A DNA stretch of 64,000 nt from Chryseobacterium nepalense (lineage in GTDB: Bacteria > Bacteroidota > Bacteroidia > Flavobacteriales > Weeksellaceae). Below are positions 42,284 to 50,727 of this stretch, piece after piece. Within the stretch, counting starts at the first letter, position 1, and each line of letters starts with the position of its first letter. The translations under genes were made by a program, and so were the position numbers. The notes below the pieces were generated by a model, which was not told the DNA's origin, did not search any database, and saw only the letters and a program-made list of their open reading frames with translations. The DNA lies in assembly GCF_023195755.1 (NCBI RefSeq), contig NZ_CP096203.1, positions 434,001-498,000 on the forward strand, written 5' to 3'.

Positions 42284-43348
42284 TTACTTGATCGATTTCA
42301 TGACATCTACCAATACCTGAACACTTTCGATCGGTAAAGCATTGTAAAGGCTTGCACGGTAACCTCCAAGGCTTCTGTGTCCGTTTAATCCGCTTATTCC
42401 TGCAGCTTTCCATGCATTATCGAATGCTTCTTTTTTGCTTTCATCGGTAATCTTGAAGGAAACATTCATCAGGGAACGATCTTCCTTTACACAGAATGTT
42501 TCAAAAAGTGGGTTGCGGTCTATTTCGTCGTATAATAATTTTGCTTTTGCCTCATTTCGGGCTTCAGCTCCTGCAATTCCGCCGTTTTGTTCAAGATGCT
42601 GCAAAGTCAGCAAAGACGCATATACCGGGAAAACCGGAGGGGTATTGTACATTGATTCTTTAGCAATATGCTGGGAATAATCCAAAATGGAGAACATGTT
42701 TTCTCTTCCTGTTTTGCCTAAGATCTCTTTTTTGATTACTACTAAAGTCACTCCTGCAGGGCCCATATTTTTCTGTGCTCCGGCGTAGATCAGATCAAAT
42801 TTTGAGAAATCTAATTGTCTTGAGAAAATATCTGAGCTCATGTCACAGACCATTAAAGTATCTGCTTCCGGAAAGGATTTCATCTGAGTCCCGTAGATGG
42901 TATTATTGGATGTACAGTGGAAATAATCATATTCTGAACCTACTGTGTAATCTTTTGGAATGAAAGAATAGTTTTCTTCTTTGGAAGAGCCCACTATATC
43001 AACAGTTCCTACTTTTTTGGCTTCTTTAACAGCTCCTGCCGCCCAGGTTCCCGTATCAAGATAGGCTGCTTTTCCGCCCACCTTCATCAGGTTATACGGA
43101 ACCATAGCAAACTGAAGGCTTGCACCACCGCCCAGATACAACACTTCATAATCATCACCCAGATTCATCAGTCTTTTTACAATGGCGCGTGCTTCATCCA
43201 TTACAGTCACGAAATCCTTGCTTCTGTGGGATATTTCCAGAAGAGACAAGCCGATTCCGTTGAAATCTAAAATAGCCTGTGCCGATTTTTCGAAAACTTC
43301 CTGAGGTAAAATACATGGTCCTGCGCTAAAGTTGTGTTTTTTGCTCAT
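42284..43348 (-). CDS. serC: phosphoserine aminotransferase
   Basis: A fold-type I PLP enzyme, 354 residues. It opens MSKKHNFSAGPCILP. LLEISHRSKDF, GGGASLQFAMVPYNL, the PLP lysine in YAGAQKNMGPAGV (Lys193) and NGHRSLGGYRASLYNA near the C-terminus are SerC hallmarks. It converts 3-phosphohydroxypyruvate to phosphoserine. It precedes serA by 120 bases on the same strand. No serB phosphatase gene is in the window. Confidence 0.96.
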   Translation of the reverse strand: MSKKHNFSAGPCILPQEVFEKSAQAILDFNGIGLSLLEISHRSKDFVTVMDEARAIVKRLMNLGDDYEVLYLGGGASLQFAMVPYNLMKVGGKAAYLDTGTWAAGAVKEAKKVGTVDIVGSSKEENYSFIPKDYTVGSEYDYFHCTSNNTIYGTQMKSFPEADTLMVCDMSSDIFSRQLDFSKFDLIYAGAQKNMGPAGVTLVVIKKEILGKTGRENMFSILDYSQHIAKESMYNTPPVFPVYASLLTLQHLEQNGGIAGAEARNEAKAKLLYDEIDRNPLFETFCVKEDRSLMNVSFKITDESKKEAFDNAWKAAGISGLNGHRSLGGYRASLYNALPIESVQVLVDVMKSIK

Positions 43349-43432
43349 ATTATTGATTTTTTGGCTGCCGCAACAGATTCATCTTACGGCTTCATTTATA
43401 ATGTATTGATAAAATATAGGGTTTCGGATATA

Positions 43433-43460
43433 AAAAACCGTCTCATAATGAATGAGACGG
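43433..43460 (-). terminator. terminator of the ferredoxin gene
   Basis: A 9-bp stem (43438-43446 with 43452-43460) with a 5-nt loop. The A-run at 43432-43437 reads as a U-tract on the minus strand, so it ends the ferredoxin transcript and separates it from serC. Confidence 0.8.
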
Positions 43461-43466
43461 CAGTTT

Positions 43467-43817
43467 TTATTCTCCGTGTAAGAATGCTTTTTTATTAAGC
43501 AGTGCTTCTTCAGATTCTACATGATCTTCATCCGGAACACAGCAGTCTACCGGACATACTGCAGCACACTGCGGCTCTTCATGGAAGCCTTTGCACTCCG
43601 TACATTTGTCTGTTACAATAAAATAGACATCATCACTTACCGGTTCCTGCGGTGCATCTGCATCTACCGTAAGACCTGATGGTAATGTTACGGTACCTTT
43701 GAGTTCTGTACCTTCTGAAGCTTTCCAGTCGACTGCTCCTTCATAAATTGCATTATTCGGGCATTCCGGTTCGCAGGCTCCGCAATTAATGCATTCATCA
43801 GTTATTTTAATAGCCAT
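43467..43817 (-). CDS. 2[4Fe-4S] ferredoxin
   Basis: A 116-residue bacterial-type dicluster ferredoxin. The first cluster motif is C9-x2-C12-x2-C15-x3-C19-P, the second CTECKGF...CAAVCPVDCC with an extended eight-residue loop between the second and third Cys. A long acidic insert (about 30-65) separates them and an acidic tail follows. Length and loop resemble the long Flavobacteriia type. Electron carrier; partner unknown. Divergent from the acyl-CoA reductase gene. Confidence 0.95.
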   Translation of the reverse strand: MAIKITDECINCGACEPECPNNAIYEGAVDWKASEGTELKGTVTLPSGLTVDADAPQEPVSDDVYFIVTDKCTECKGFHEEPQCAAVCPVDCCVPDEDHVESEEALLNKKAFLHGE

Positions 43818-43830
43818 CGCTAATTTTTTT

Positions 43831-43848
43831 TAAATTTGCACAAAATTA
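43831..43848. promoter_or_regulatory. back-to-back -7 boxes (ferredoxin / acyl-CoA reductase)
   Basis: Plus strand TAAATTTG (43831-43838) faces the reductase gene; minus strand TAATTTTG (43841-43848) faces the ferredoxin gene. Both are exact TAnnTTTG matches two bases apart, so polymerases on the two promoters would compete for the same DNA. -33 elements are weak. Confidence 0.45.
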
Positions 43849-43876
43849 CAAAATATTCCCCAATTTTGCAGTACTT

Positions 43877-44911
43877 ATGAATATTGAAAATCAAGTTTTA
43901 GGACTTATACGGCTTAGTGATTATATAAAAGCATTTTTATCAAAAAAATCTGAAAATTATAACGAAAATGATGTTGATTTTGAACTTTTGATAAAGAAGT
44001 CTGAAATTGAGAACCCCTGGTTTACGGTTGAGAACCAGAAATTTGCTTTGAAACAATGGGCTGATCTGCTGACGGATGAAAATATAAATAATTGGCTTAA
44101 AGAATATTCCATTTCCAAAACATCAAAAAGAGTAGGGCTCATCTTGGCCGGCAACATTCCTCTTGTGGGATTTCATGATGTGATCTCTGTGGTACTGAGC
44201 AATCATATTCCAATAATAAAACTGTCTTCAAAAGATCGTTATATGATTCCTTTTTTACTTAAAAAATGGAAAGAATTTTCCGATGAAAATGTAACATTTG
44301 AATTTGTGGAAAGGCTTGAAAATTTTGATGCGGTAATTGCTACGGGAAGCAACAATACGGCACGGTATCTCGAGTATTACTTTAAAAATCATCTGCACAT
44401 CATCAGAAAGAACAGAACGTCTGTTGCCGTAATTAAAGGTGATGAAACGGAAGATGAACTGAAGCTTCTGGCTGAAGATATTTTCCGGTATTTCGGGTTA
44501 GGCTGCAGAAATGTAACCCGCCTTTTAATTCCGCAGGATTATGTTATTGACAGGCTTTTTGAAAGCTTCATTGGTTTTCAGGATATTATCAATCATAATA
44601 AATACGCGAATAATTACGATTATAACAGGGCGGTTTATCTTTTAAACCAGGAAAAATTCTGGGATAATAATTTTGTGATGCTGAAAGAAGACGATAAGCT
44701 GTTCAGTCCGCTTTCGGTTATTAATTTCAGCAGATATTCTTCTCTGGATGAAGTAAAGGACTTCATTGCTGAGAATGAAGAAAATATTCAGTGTGTTGTG
44801 GCGAAGGAAGAATTGGGATTAAACTCCGTTGCTTTGGGTGAAGCTCAAAACCCGGGTCTTGATACGTACGCCGATAATGTTGATACGATGAAATTTTTAT
44901 CAGTAATATAA
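43877..44911 (+). CDS. LuxC-like acyl-CoA reductase
   Basis: A 344-residue member of the LuxC-type acyl-CoA/acyl-protein reductase family, an aldehyde-dehydrogenase relative. GLILAGNIPLVGFHD (87-101), KLSSKDRYMIPFL, DAVIATGSNNTARYL and RYFGLGCRNVTRLL, with the expected nucleophile Cys210, are present. It reduces fatty acyl groups to aldehydes in characterised members. There are no luxA/B genes here, so bioluminescence is not implied. Divergent from a ferredoxin gene and followed by a small exported protein. Confidence 0.9.
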   Translation: MNIENQVLGLIRLSDYIKAFLSKKSENYNENDVDFELLIKKSEIENPWFTVENQKFALKQWADLLTDENINNWLKEYSISKTSKRVGLILAGNIPLVGFHDVISVVLSNHIPIIKLSSKDRYMIPFLLKKWKEFSDENVTFEFVERLENFDAVIATGSNNTARYLEYYFKNHLHIIRKNRTSVAVIKGDETEDELKLLAEDIFRYFGLGCRNVTRLLIPQDYVIDRLFESFIGFQDIINHNKYANNYDYNRAVYLLNQEKFWDNNFVMLKEDDKLFSPLSVINFSRYSSLDEVKDFIAENEENIQCVVAKEELGLNSVALGEAQNPGLDTYADNVDTMKFLSVI

Positions 44912-44948
44912 TTCTTCGTATCTTGCTGTCAACCAATCATAGATTCAC

Positions 44949-45398
44949 ATGAAAAAAATACTTTTTATAGGTGCATTTTTTGCTTTTCACTGGGCTGTTT
45001 CCCAGCAAAAGAGCAGCATAAAGATTGTTGAGAGCAAGAAGATAGAGCTTACCTCGGAATTAAGTAAGGATAAAGTTGATTTATATAATCAGGCCTTCAT
45101 GAAATTTGTTGCTGCGCTGAAATCTTCGGACAAAGGAAAAATCAAAATGCTGGTTTCTGATAAAATAGCCTATTACATGTCTGATGATATAATTTCAAAA
45201 TTATCAGGCGGAATAAGCTTTGAACGGAAAATGGAAGTGTACAAATCCGGCTATCAGAAATTGTACGAAAATGAAACCTATCCGATCATTCAATATAAAT
45301 ATGCCGATGATCAACAGGATCCTCCGAGGGATATGATCAATGTAATTTTTGAAAATGATGGTAAAATTCTTGGGGTAAAATCTGAATATGCAGAGTAG
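44949..45398 (+). CDS. hypothetical exported protein, 149 aa
   Basis: A signal peptide (MKKILFIGAFFAFHWAVSQQ) precedes a small soluble domain, KVDLYNQAFMKFVAALKSSDKGKIKMLVSD, with a possible NTF2/SnoaL-like fold. No known motif. It begins 37 bases after the acyl-CoA reductase stop on the same strand and is probably co-transcribed. Confidence 0.65.
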   Translation: MKKILFIGAFFAFHWAVSQQKSSIKIVESKKIELTSELSKDKVDLYNQAFMKFVAALKSSDKGKIKMLVSDKIAYYMSDDIISKLSGGISFERKMEVYKSGYQKLYENETYPIIQYKYADDQQDPPRDMINVIFENDGKILGVKSEYAE

Positions 45399-45448
45399 CT
45401 TATGAGTAATGAGCAATAAATAATGAATAATAAATTAATATATAAACT

Positions 45449-46135
45449 ATGATGACAGACGTTTTGGTTGCGCATTCTTCAGATATTGAAAAAGCCGACT
45501 TTTACAAAAAAACGTATTTACACGTTGCATTTGCAATTCTTGCGTTTATCGGTGTGGAAACTATTTTACTGCAGGTTGTGCCGGATCAGTTAATCTTTGC
45601 CATGTTTGCCCAGCGCTACATCTGGCTTTTAATTATCGGAGTATTCTGGATTGCTTCTGTTTTGGCTACAAAATGGTCGCTTTCACTGAGCAAATCGACA
45701 CAATATTTCGGGTTAGGATTTTATATTTTGCTGGAAGCAGTTATTTTTCTTCCACTGATTAAAATTGCAACGCTTTATACCGGGCCGCAGGTGATTTTCC
45801 AGGCAGCAATGCTTACGATTGCCATGTTTTCAGGGATTTCATTCGTCGCATTTACTTCAAAAAGGGACTTTTCTTTCCTTAGAAACATCATTGTGATTGG
45901 AGGATTTATATCTCTTGGCTTGATTGTTGGGGGAATGTTATTCGGATTTAATCTTGGACTTTGGTTCTCGGTAGGAATGGTAATTCTGGCTTCTGCAACC
46001 ATTCTTTATCAGACAAGTAAATTAAAGGATTCTTACAGCACGAACCAATATGTAGGAGCTTCTTTACAGCTTTTTGCTTCAATCATGCTTTTATTCTGGT
46101 ATATCTTAAGTATTCTGATGAGCAGAAGAAGTTAA
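45449..46135 (+). CDS. Bax inhibitor-1/YccA family membrane protein
   Basis: A 228-residue protein with six to seven hydrophobic segments covering about residues 25-225, in the BI-1 (UPF0005/LFG) pattern: GLGFYILLEAVIFLPLI, then MLTIAMFSGISFVAFTSKRDFSFL, GFISLGLIVGGMLFG and the C-terminal LQLFASIMLLFWYILSIL. Family members form pH-sensitive calcium leak channels. ATG ATG at the start leaves a one-codon ambiguity. A terminator follows. Confidence 0.92.
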   Translation: MMTDVLVAHSSDIEKADFYKKTYLHVAFAILAFIGVETILLQVVPDQLIFAMFAQRYIWLLIIGVFWIASVLATKWSLSLSKSTQYFGLGFYILLEAVIFLPLIKIATLYTGPQVIFQAAMLTIAMFSGISFVAFTSKRDFSFLRNIIVIGGFISLGLIVGGMLFGFNLGLWFSVGMVILASATILYQTSKLKDSYSTNQYVGASLQLFASIMLLFWYILSILMSRRS

Positions 46136-46181
46136 GATGGTGAGAAGTTAGAAGTAAAAGGTAAGAAGTTAACTTTTTTAT

Positions 46182-46217
46182 AAAAAAATCCTGATGTTTT
46201 TTCATCGGGATTTTTGT
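46182..46217. terminator. bidirectional terminator
   Basis: An 11-bp stem with one G-U pair (46186-46196 with 46203-46213), T6 loop, A-run before and T-run after, between the convergent BI-1 and DUF6952-like genes. Confidence 0.8.
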
Positions 46218-46281
46218 TTGGAAGTTACGGGTAAACTTCGCAAAAAAATTTATTTTAAAATCGTTCAATTTTAAATCAGAT

Positions 46282-46530
46282 TTATTTATCAATTGATCCT
46301 AAAACCTTCTGAGCAAAAGAGTTTAAAGCATCTTTTTCACTCATTCCTGTTTGTACGTTGGCATGAACTTCCAGAGCTCCGCAGATATTGGTAATCAATT
46401 CTCCGGCAACATTAAGGTCTTCCTCGCTTGTTCCTCTGAATTCACAGAAACTTTCCAGTACTTCCAGTGTTTTTTCAAGGTTTTCAGGCGTCTGATTCTG
46501 ATAAAACTGTCTTATGATGGGTAACTTCAT
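46282..46530 (-). CDS. small DUF6952-like protein
   Basis: An 82-residue helical protein, MKLPIIRQFYQNQT..., which resembles the Bacteroidota-specific DUF6952 family as I remember it; I am only moderately sure. It contains one Cys in LESFCEFRG and one in ITNICGALE. Its start codon overlaps the thioredoxin stop by one base (TAATG), so it is translationally coupled and belongs to the Prx-Trx operon. The function is unknown. Confidence 0.75.
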   Translation of the reverse strand: MKLPIIRQFYQNQTPENLEKTLEVLESFCEFRGTSEEDLNVAGELITNICGALEVHANVQTGMSEKDALNSFAQKVLGSIDK

Positions 46531-46835
46531 TATAATTCGTTAAATAATTCGGTTAAACTCTCTGCTTTATTGGTCTGAACCTGATTTACCAGCTCACCAT
46601 TTCTGAAGATGGCAAACGTTGGTAAATTGTCTACTTTAGCCAATTTTCTGCTTTCCGGCAATTTTTCGGCATCTACATATAAGAAAGGAATACTGTCATT
46701 TTCAGAAGCTAATTTTTTGAATTTCGGCTTCATTATTCTGCAGTTTCCACACCATGTTGCACCGTACTGCACCACTACTTTTTCATTTTCGCTTACAATA
46801 TTCTGCAGCGTATCTTCTGTTAATTCTGTATACAT
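46530..46835 (-). CDS. thioredoxin family protein
   Basis: 101 residues from ATG46835; the in-frame extension to 46898 runs into the inverted repeat and is rejected. A thioredoxin fold with VVQYGATWCGNCRIMKP (active-site Cys29 and Cys32, WCGNC) and the cis-Pro segment DNLPTFAIF. Likely the reductant for the peroxiredoxin encoded just upstream on the same strand. Confidence 0.93.
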   Translation of the reverse strand: MYTELTEDTLQNIVSENEKVVVQYGATWCGNCRIMKPKFKKLASENDSIPFLYVDAEKLPESRKLAKVDNLPTFAIFRNGELVNQVQTNKAESLTELFNEL

Positions 46836-46856
46836 AAATTTATTTTTATAAAAATA

Positions 46857-46944
46857 AACAATGTAACAATCTAAAAATTTACCAATGTAACAATTCAAAA
46901 AACTACTTTTAAAAATTGTTATACTGTTAGATTGTTACATTGTT
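46857..46944. repeat. intergenic inverted repeat (AATGTAACAAT family, copy 2)
   Basis: Perfect 18-bp arms (46857-46874 with 46927-46944) flank a 52-base interior that holds a further AATGTAACAATT and AAATTGTTAT. It shares TGTAACAAT with copy 1 at 25456. It sits between the peroxiredoxin and thioredoxin genes of one operon. Confidence 0.65.
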
Positions 46945-46957
46945 ATATTAAAAATTA

Positions 46958-47590
46958 TTAATTTTTAGCTAAATATTCAGCAGTAGAAGTTCTGTCAGCT
47001 TTCATTGCATCTTTTCCTTCTTCCCAGTTGGCAGGGCAAACTTCACCATGCTTCTGAACGTGAGTATAAGCGTCAATTAATCTTAAATATTCTTTTACAT
47101 TTCTTCCCAAAGGCATATCATTTACAGACTCATGGAAAATTTTTCCTGTTTCGTCGATAAGATAAGTTGCTCTGTATGTAACGTTTGAACCTGTGAAAAC
47201 TTCTTCACCTTCATCATTGTATTCAAAATCCTGATCAACAATTCCTAAAAGGTTTGCCAGTTGTCTGTGCGTATCGGCAAGAATTGGATAAGTAACTCCT
47301 TCAATACCTCCGTTGTCTTTTGAAACATTCAGCCATGCAAAATGCACTTCGTTTGTATCGCAAGAAGCACCGATTACTTTAGTGTTTCTTTTTTCAAATT
47401 CTCCTAAAGCTTCCTGGAAAGCGTGAAGTTCGGTAGGGCATACAAAAGTAAAATCTTTCGGGTACCAAAACAAAAGAACTTTTTGCTGATTTGCAGTTGC
47501 TTCTTCAAAAACATTGATTCTAAGATCATCACCCATTTCAGACATTGCGTCAATGGTTACATTCGGGAATTTTTTTCCTACTAAAGACAT
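46958..47590 (-). CDS. peroxiredoxin (typical 2-Cys, AhpC/Prx1 type)
   Basis: A 210-residue typical 2-Cys peroxiredoxin. FWYPKDFTFVCPTE contains the peroxidatic Cys51. The resolving Cys185 lies in HGEVCPANW. It reduces H2O2 and alkyl hydroperoxides, and is probably recycled by the downstream thioredoxin. A clear promoter lies upstream, and the order peroxiredoxin, thioredoxin, DUF6952-like gene on the minus strand forms an oxidative-stress operon. Confidence 0.96.
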   Translation of the reverse strand: MSLVGKKFPNVTIDAMSEMGDDLRINVFEEATANQQKVLLFWYPKDFTFVCPTELHAFQEALGEFEKRNTKVIGASCDTNEVHFAWLNVSKDNGGIEGVTYPILADTHRQLANLLGIVDQDFEYNDEGEEVFTGSNVTYRATYLIDETGKIFHESVNDMPLGRNVKEYLRLIDAYTHVQKHGEVCPANWEEGKDAMKADRTSTAEYLAKN

Positions 47591-47624
47591 AATTTCTTGT
47601 TTTTTTATTTAAATTTTTCTGTTG

Positions 47625-47659
47625 CAAATATAGAAATACTTCGTCTATCAAACAAACAA
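47625..47659 (-). promoter_or_regulatory. promoter of the peroxiredoxin operon
   Basis: On the minus strand the -7 box TATATTTG (47625-47632) lies about 20 bases downstream of a row of TTTG/TTG elements (47649-47659), a consensus Bacteroidota promoter. It ends 34 bases before the start codon. Confidence 0.7.
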
Positions 47660-47705
47660 GTTTCGATAAATAAAATCTATAATTATTTTAGCCTTAATAC
47701 AAATA

Positions 47706-47731
47706 AAAAAGCCCTGAATTCAGGGCTTTTT
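47706..47731 (-). terminator. terminator of the M16 peptidase gene
   Basis: A 13-bp self-complementary sequence (47706-47718 with 47719-47731) whose A-run and T-run make it bidirectional; by position it ends the minus-strand M16 transcript. Confidence 0.85.
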
Positions 47732-47748
47732 GTTATTTATGGTGAATT

Positions 47749-50688
47749 TTAATAACCAAATATTTCCGTAAGATTTAATTTTTTTACTTCACCGAGTTTT
47801 TGCATGTCAGCCTCTTGTATTTTATCCTGAGAAGCTACAACACAGTACGTATAGTTTTTGCCTTTCATTTCTTTGTTGTGGAAAGTATTGATGTCTGCAA
47901 AAGTAAGTTTAGGAGCCTGTTCGTAAACGATCTTTCTCACGTCTGAATTGTTCCCGAGTTTCTGTGCTCTCAGATAATTAAAGATAATACCGTCCTGAGT
48001 GATCCTTTCTGCAGCAATAGATTTTTTCAATCCGCTTTTTGCTGTTTCGAATAGCTGATCAGATTTCGGAAGGGTAGTAAGCAGTTCATTCATGGCTGTT
48101 GTAGATTCATTGAATTTATCAGCCTGAGTTCCTACGTAGGCCATAATCATATCTTTATCCTCTTTTTTTCCCGGAAGAGAAAAATAAGAATATGTAGAAT
48201 ACGCTAAAGCTTTAGACTCCCTGATCGTCTGGAACACTACTGATCCCATTCCGCCACCGAAATAGTTGTTGAATAAACTTACCGTTGGCGTAATGCTTAC
48301 ATTATAAGGATCGCTGTTTCGTACCCAGAAGATTTCTGCCTGAACCATGTCATAATGAGCAAATAGAACCTGATTTTTATCTGTTGAAACCTGTGTGAAC
48401 GTTTTAGATTTCGGCATGTCTTTAAGCGAGGCCGGAACATTATGAATGGATGCTAAAGAAGATGATACTTCATTCGCAGATTTTGGTCCGTAGTGAAGGA
48501 TTTTATGTTTATAATTAAATAAATCATGAAGCATATTCACCAGATCTTCTGCTTTTAATGCATCAAGCTCAGCATCCGTTAAAACATTATTGAATGGATT
48601 CTGTGCACCGTATTGAGCATAACTTCTTAGTCCGCTCATGATTGCACCTTTATTTTGTTTTGCGTTTGCTCTGGACTTTTTTACTCTTGCTTTATAGGAA
48701 TCCAGGGCTTTCTGATCCGGTTGGCAGTTTTTAATAAGATCTTCGAATAGCGCAGCCGTTTTTTCGAAGTTTTCATTTAAACCTTCCAGCGAAACGTAGG
48801 TTTCTTCATTTCCTGCAATTACATTAAAGCTTGAAGCCAGTTTGTAAAACTCCTTGCTGATCTGTTCCGAAGATTTGTTTTTTGTTCCTAAATATTGCAG
48901 ATACTCTGCAGCAAAAGGAAGCATTTTGTTATTCCATCTTCCGGAATCAAAATAATAATATAGTCTGAAAAGCTGATTGTCCGTATTCTTTACCGAAAGA
49001 ACATCAACTGATTTCAGCTTGCCTTTATCAATATCTTTATTAAAATCAAGCCACATTGGAGCGATCGGCGATTCCGGCATTTCATCAACTTTTTTCAGGA
49101 ACGGCGACTGATCTTCTCTGTTTACGGAAACTGCAGTGATAGCAGGTTTGTCTACCTTCAGAATATTTTTATCTTCTCCTTTTCTTTTGTAAACTGCTAC
49201 GTAATTGTTATCTTTAAGATATTTTGAAGCAAAATCCATAATATCTTTTTTCGTTATCTTGGAGATTTCTTCAATATATTCTAATTGCGTTCTATGATCT
49301 ACTTCAGAGGTAAATTCATCCATGAGAGACTCTGCTCTTGAATTATATTTTTCGTACTTCTGAATAATATTCTTCTTCTCATTGTTAACAATGGACTGCA
49401 TGAGATCATCTGAAAATTCACCCTTTCTCAGCTTATCAATTTCCTGAATCAGAAGGCTTTTCACCTCGTCCAGAGATTGTCCTTCCGTAGGATTACCCTG
49501 CAATAAAAGGACGGAATAATCTTTCAGAACATATGGGAAAGCATAAGCGCTGAGCAGTTTTTGTTTTTTAACAAGATCAAGGTCGATTAATCCGGCCTGT
49601 CCGTTGGTAAGCATACTTCCGATGAAATTCAGCATTCTTGCGTCTTTCGTTGTTGCTCCAGGAAAACGGAACCCGATCATAATATTTTCAGGATTCGGGC
49701 CGTAGACTTCTCTTGTAATAGGTGCCGTAATCGGACTTTCCTGGCCAACTTTATAATCAGGAATCGTTTTAGGCTTCATATAAGAGAATGCTTTATCGAT
49801 TTTGGCAATCATTTCATCAGGATTAAAATCTCCGGACATGATAATTCCCATATTATTCGGCACGTAATAATTATTGTAATATTCCCTGATCGCTTTTAAT
49901 GAAGGATTTTTAAGGTGTTCAATGGTTCCTATTGTGGTTTGTTTTCCGTAATTGTTGTTAGGGAAAATCGCCGCAAACATCGCTTCGTACACTTTTCTTC
50001 CGTCGTTATCCAGACCTCTGTTTTTTTCTTCATAAACGGCTTCCAGCTCGGTGTGGAAAAGTCTTAAAATCGGTTGTCTGAAACGTTCTGCCTGTACAGC
50101 AAGAAATTTATCCGTTACGTTGGCAGGAATATCTTCCGTATACACCGTCTGTTCATAAGACGTAAAGGCATTGGTTCCGTCGGCACCCATTCCCGACATC
50201 ATTTTGTCATATTCATTGGCGATGGCATATTTTGCAGCTTCCCCGGAAACTTTATCAATCTCTTTATAGATTTCTTTTCTTTTGGCTTCGTCTTTCGTAG
50301 AGTTATACTTTTCATAAAGAGCGTCAATCTGATCTAAAAGAGGTTTTTCTTTTGCCCAGTCCTTGGAGCCGAACTGATCTGTTCCTTTGAATAGCATATG
50401 CTCAAGATAATGAGCAAGACCCGTATGATCTGCCGGATCGGTTTTGCTTCCGGCTTTGGTAGCAATAAAAGTCTGTATCCTAGGGTCTTTTTTGGTCGGA
50501 CTTAAAATCACGGTAAGCCCGTTTTTCAGGGTGTAATATCTTGCAGCAGTAGGATCATTGGTTACATATTTATAAGTGTAACCGTTTGATTTTGCTTCTT
50601 TCCACTGGAAATCCTGTCCATAAGCATATCCGCAGTAGCTGGCCGCGGCAATGCTTGTAGCGATGGTAATTCTTTTAAAAAAATTCAT
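47749..50688 (-). CDS. M16 family metallopeptidase (tandem pitrilysin-like)
   Basis: 979 residues with a signal peptide (1-24) and two M16 repeats in one chain. The first half has the inverted zinc motif HYLEH (His93, Glu96, His97) in GLAHYLEHMLFKGTDQFGSKDW and the third-ligand region LEAVYEEKNRGLDN. The second half (about 500-979) has no HxxEH and acts as the inactive clamp half. A periplasmic or outer-membrane-associated oligopeptidase is likely. It is monocistronic. Confidence 0.94.
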   Translation of the reverse strand: MNFFKRITIATSIAAASYCGYAYGQDFQWKEAKSNGYTYKYVTNDPTAARYYTLKNGLTVILSPTKKDPRIQTFIATKAGSKTDPADHTGLAHYLEHMLFKGTDQFGSKDWAKEKPLLDQIDALYEKYNSTKDEAKRKEIYKEIDKVSGEAAKYAIANEYDKMMSGMGADGTNAFTSYEQTVYTEDIPANVTDKFLAVQAERFRQPILRLFHTELEAVYEEKNRGLDNDGRKVYEAMFAAIFPNNNYGKQTTIGTIEHLKNPSLKAIREYYNNYYVPNNMGIIMSGDFNPDEMIAKIDKAFSYMKPKTIPDYKVGQESPITAPITREVYGPNPENIMIGFRFPGATTKDARMLNFIGSMLTNGQAGLIDLDLVKKQKLLSAYAFPYVLKDYSVLLLQGNPTEGQSLDEVKSLLIQEIDKLRKGEFSDDLMQSIVNNEKKNIIQKYEKYNSRAESLMDEFTSEVDHRTQLEYIEEISKITKKDIMDFASKYLKDNNYVAVYKRKGEDKNILKVDKPAITAVSVNREDQSPFLKKVDEMPESPIAPMWLDFNKDIDKGKLKSVDVLSVKNTDNQLFRLYYYFDSGRWNNKMLPFAAEYLQYLGTKNKSSEQISKEFYKLASSFNVIAGNEETYVSLEGLNENFEKTAALFEDLIKNCQPDQKALDSYKARVKKSRANAKQNKGAIMSGLRSYAQYGAQNPFNNVLTDAELDALKAEDLVNMLHDLFNYKHKILHYGPKSANEVSSSLASIHNVPASLKDMPKSKTFTQVSTDKNQVLFAHYDMVQAEIFWVRNSDPYNVSITPTVSLFNNYFGGGMGSVVFQTIRESKALAYSTYSYFSLPGKKEDKDMIMAYVGTQADKFNESTTAMNELLTTLPKSDQLFETAKSGLKKSIAAERITQDGIIFNYLRAQKLGNNSDVRKIVYEQAPKLTFADINTFHNKEMKGKNYTYCVVASQDKIQEADMQKLGEVKKLNLTEIFGY

Positions 50689-50727
50689 TGTAGAAATAGT
50701 TTTAGTTTTTTTTAATTGTAATTATAT

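Noticed and set aside
43877..44911. Bioluminescence genes (luxC)
   Set aside because: The reductase is LuxC-like, but no luxA, luxB, luxD or luxE genes accompany it.
46836..46898. Extended N-terminus of thioredoxin
   Set aside because: The extension is encoded within the inverted repeat between the genes; the fold starts at MYTELTED.
49000..50200. Second active site in the M16 peptidase
   Set aside because: Only one HxxEH motif (His93-His97) was found; the C-terminal repeat lacks it, as is normal for the family.
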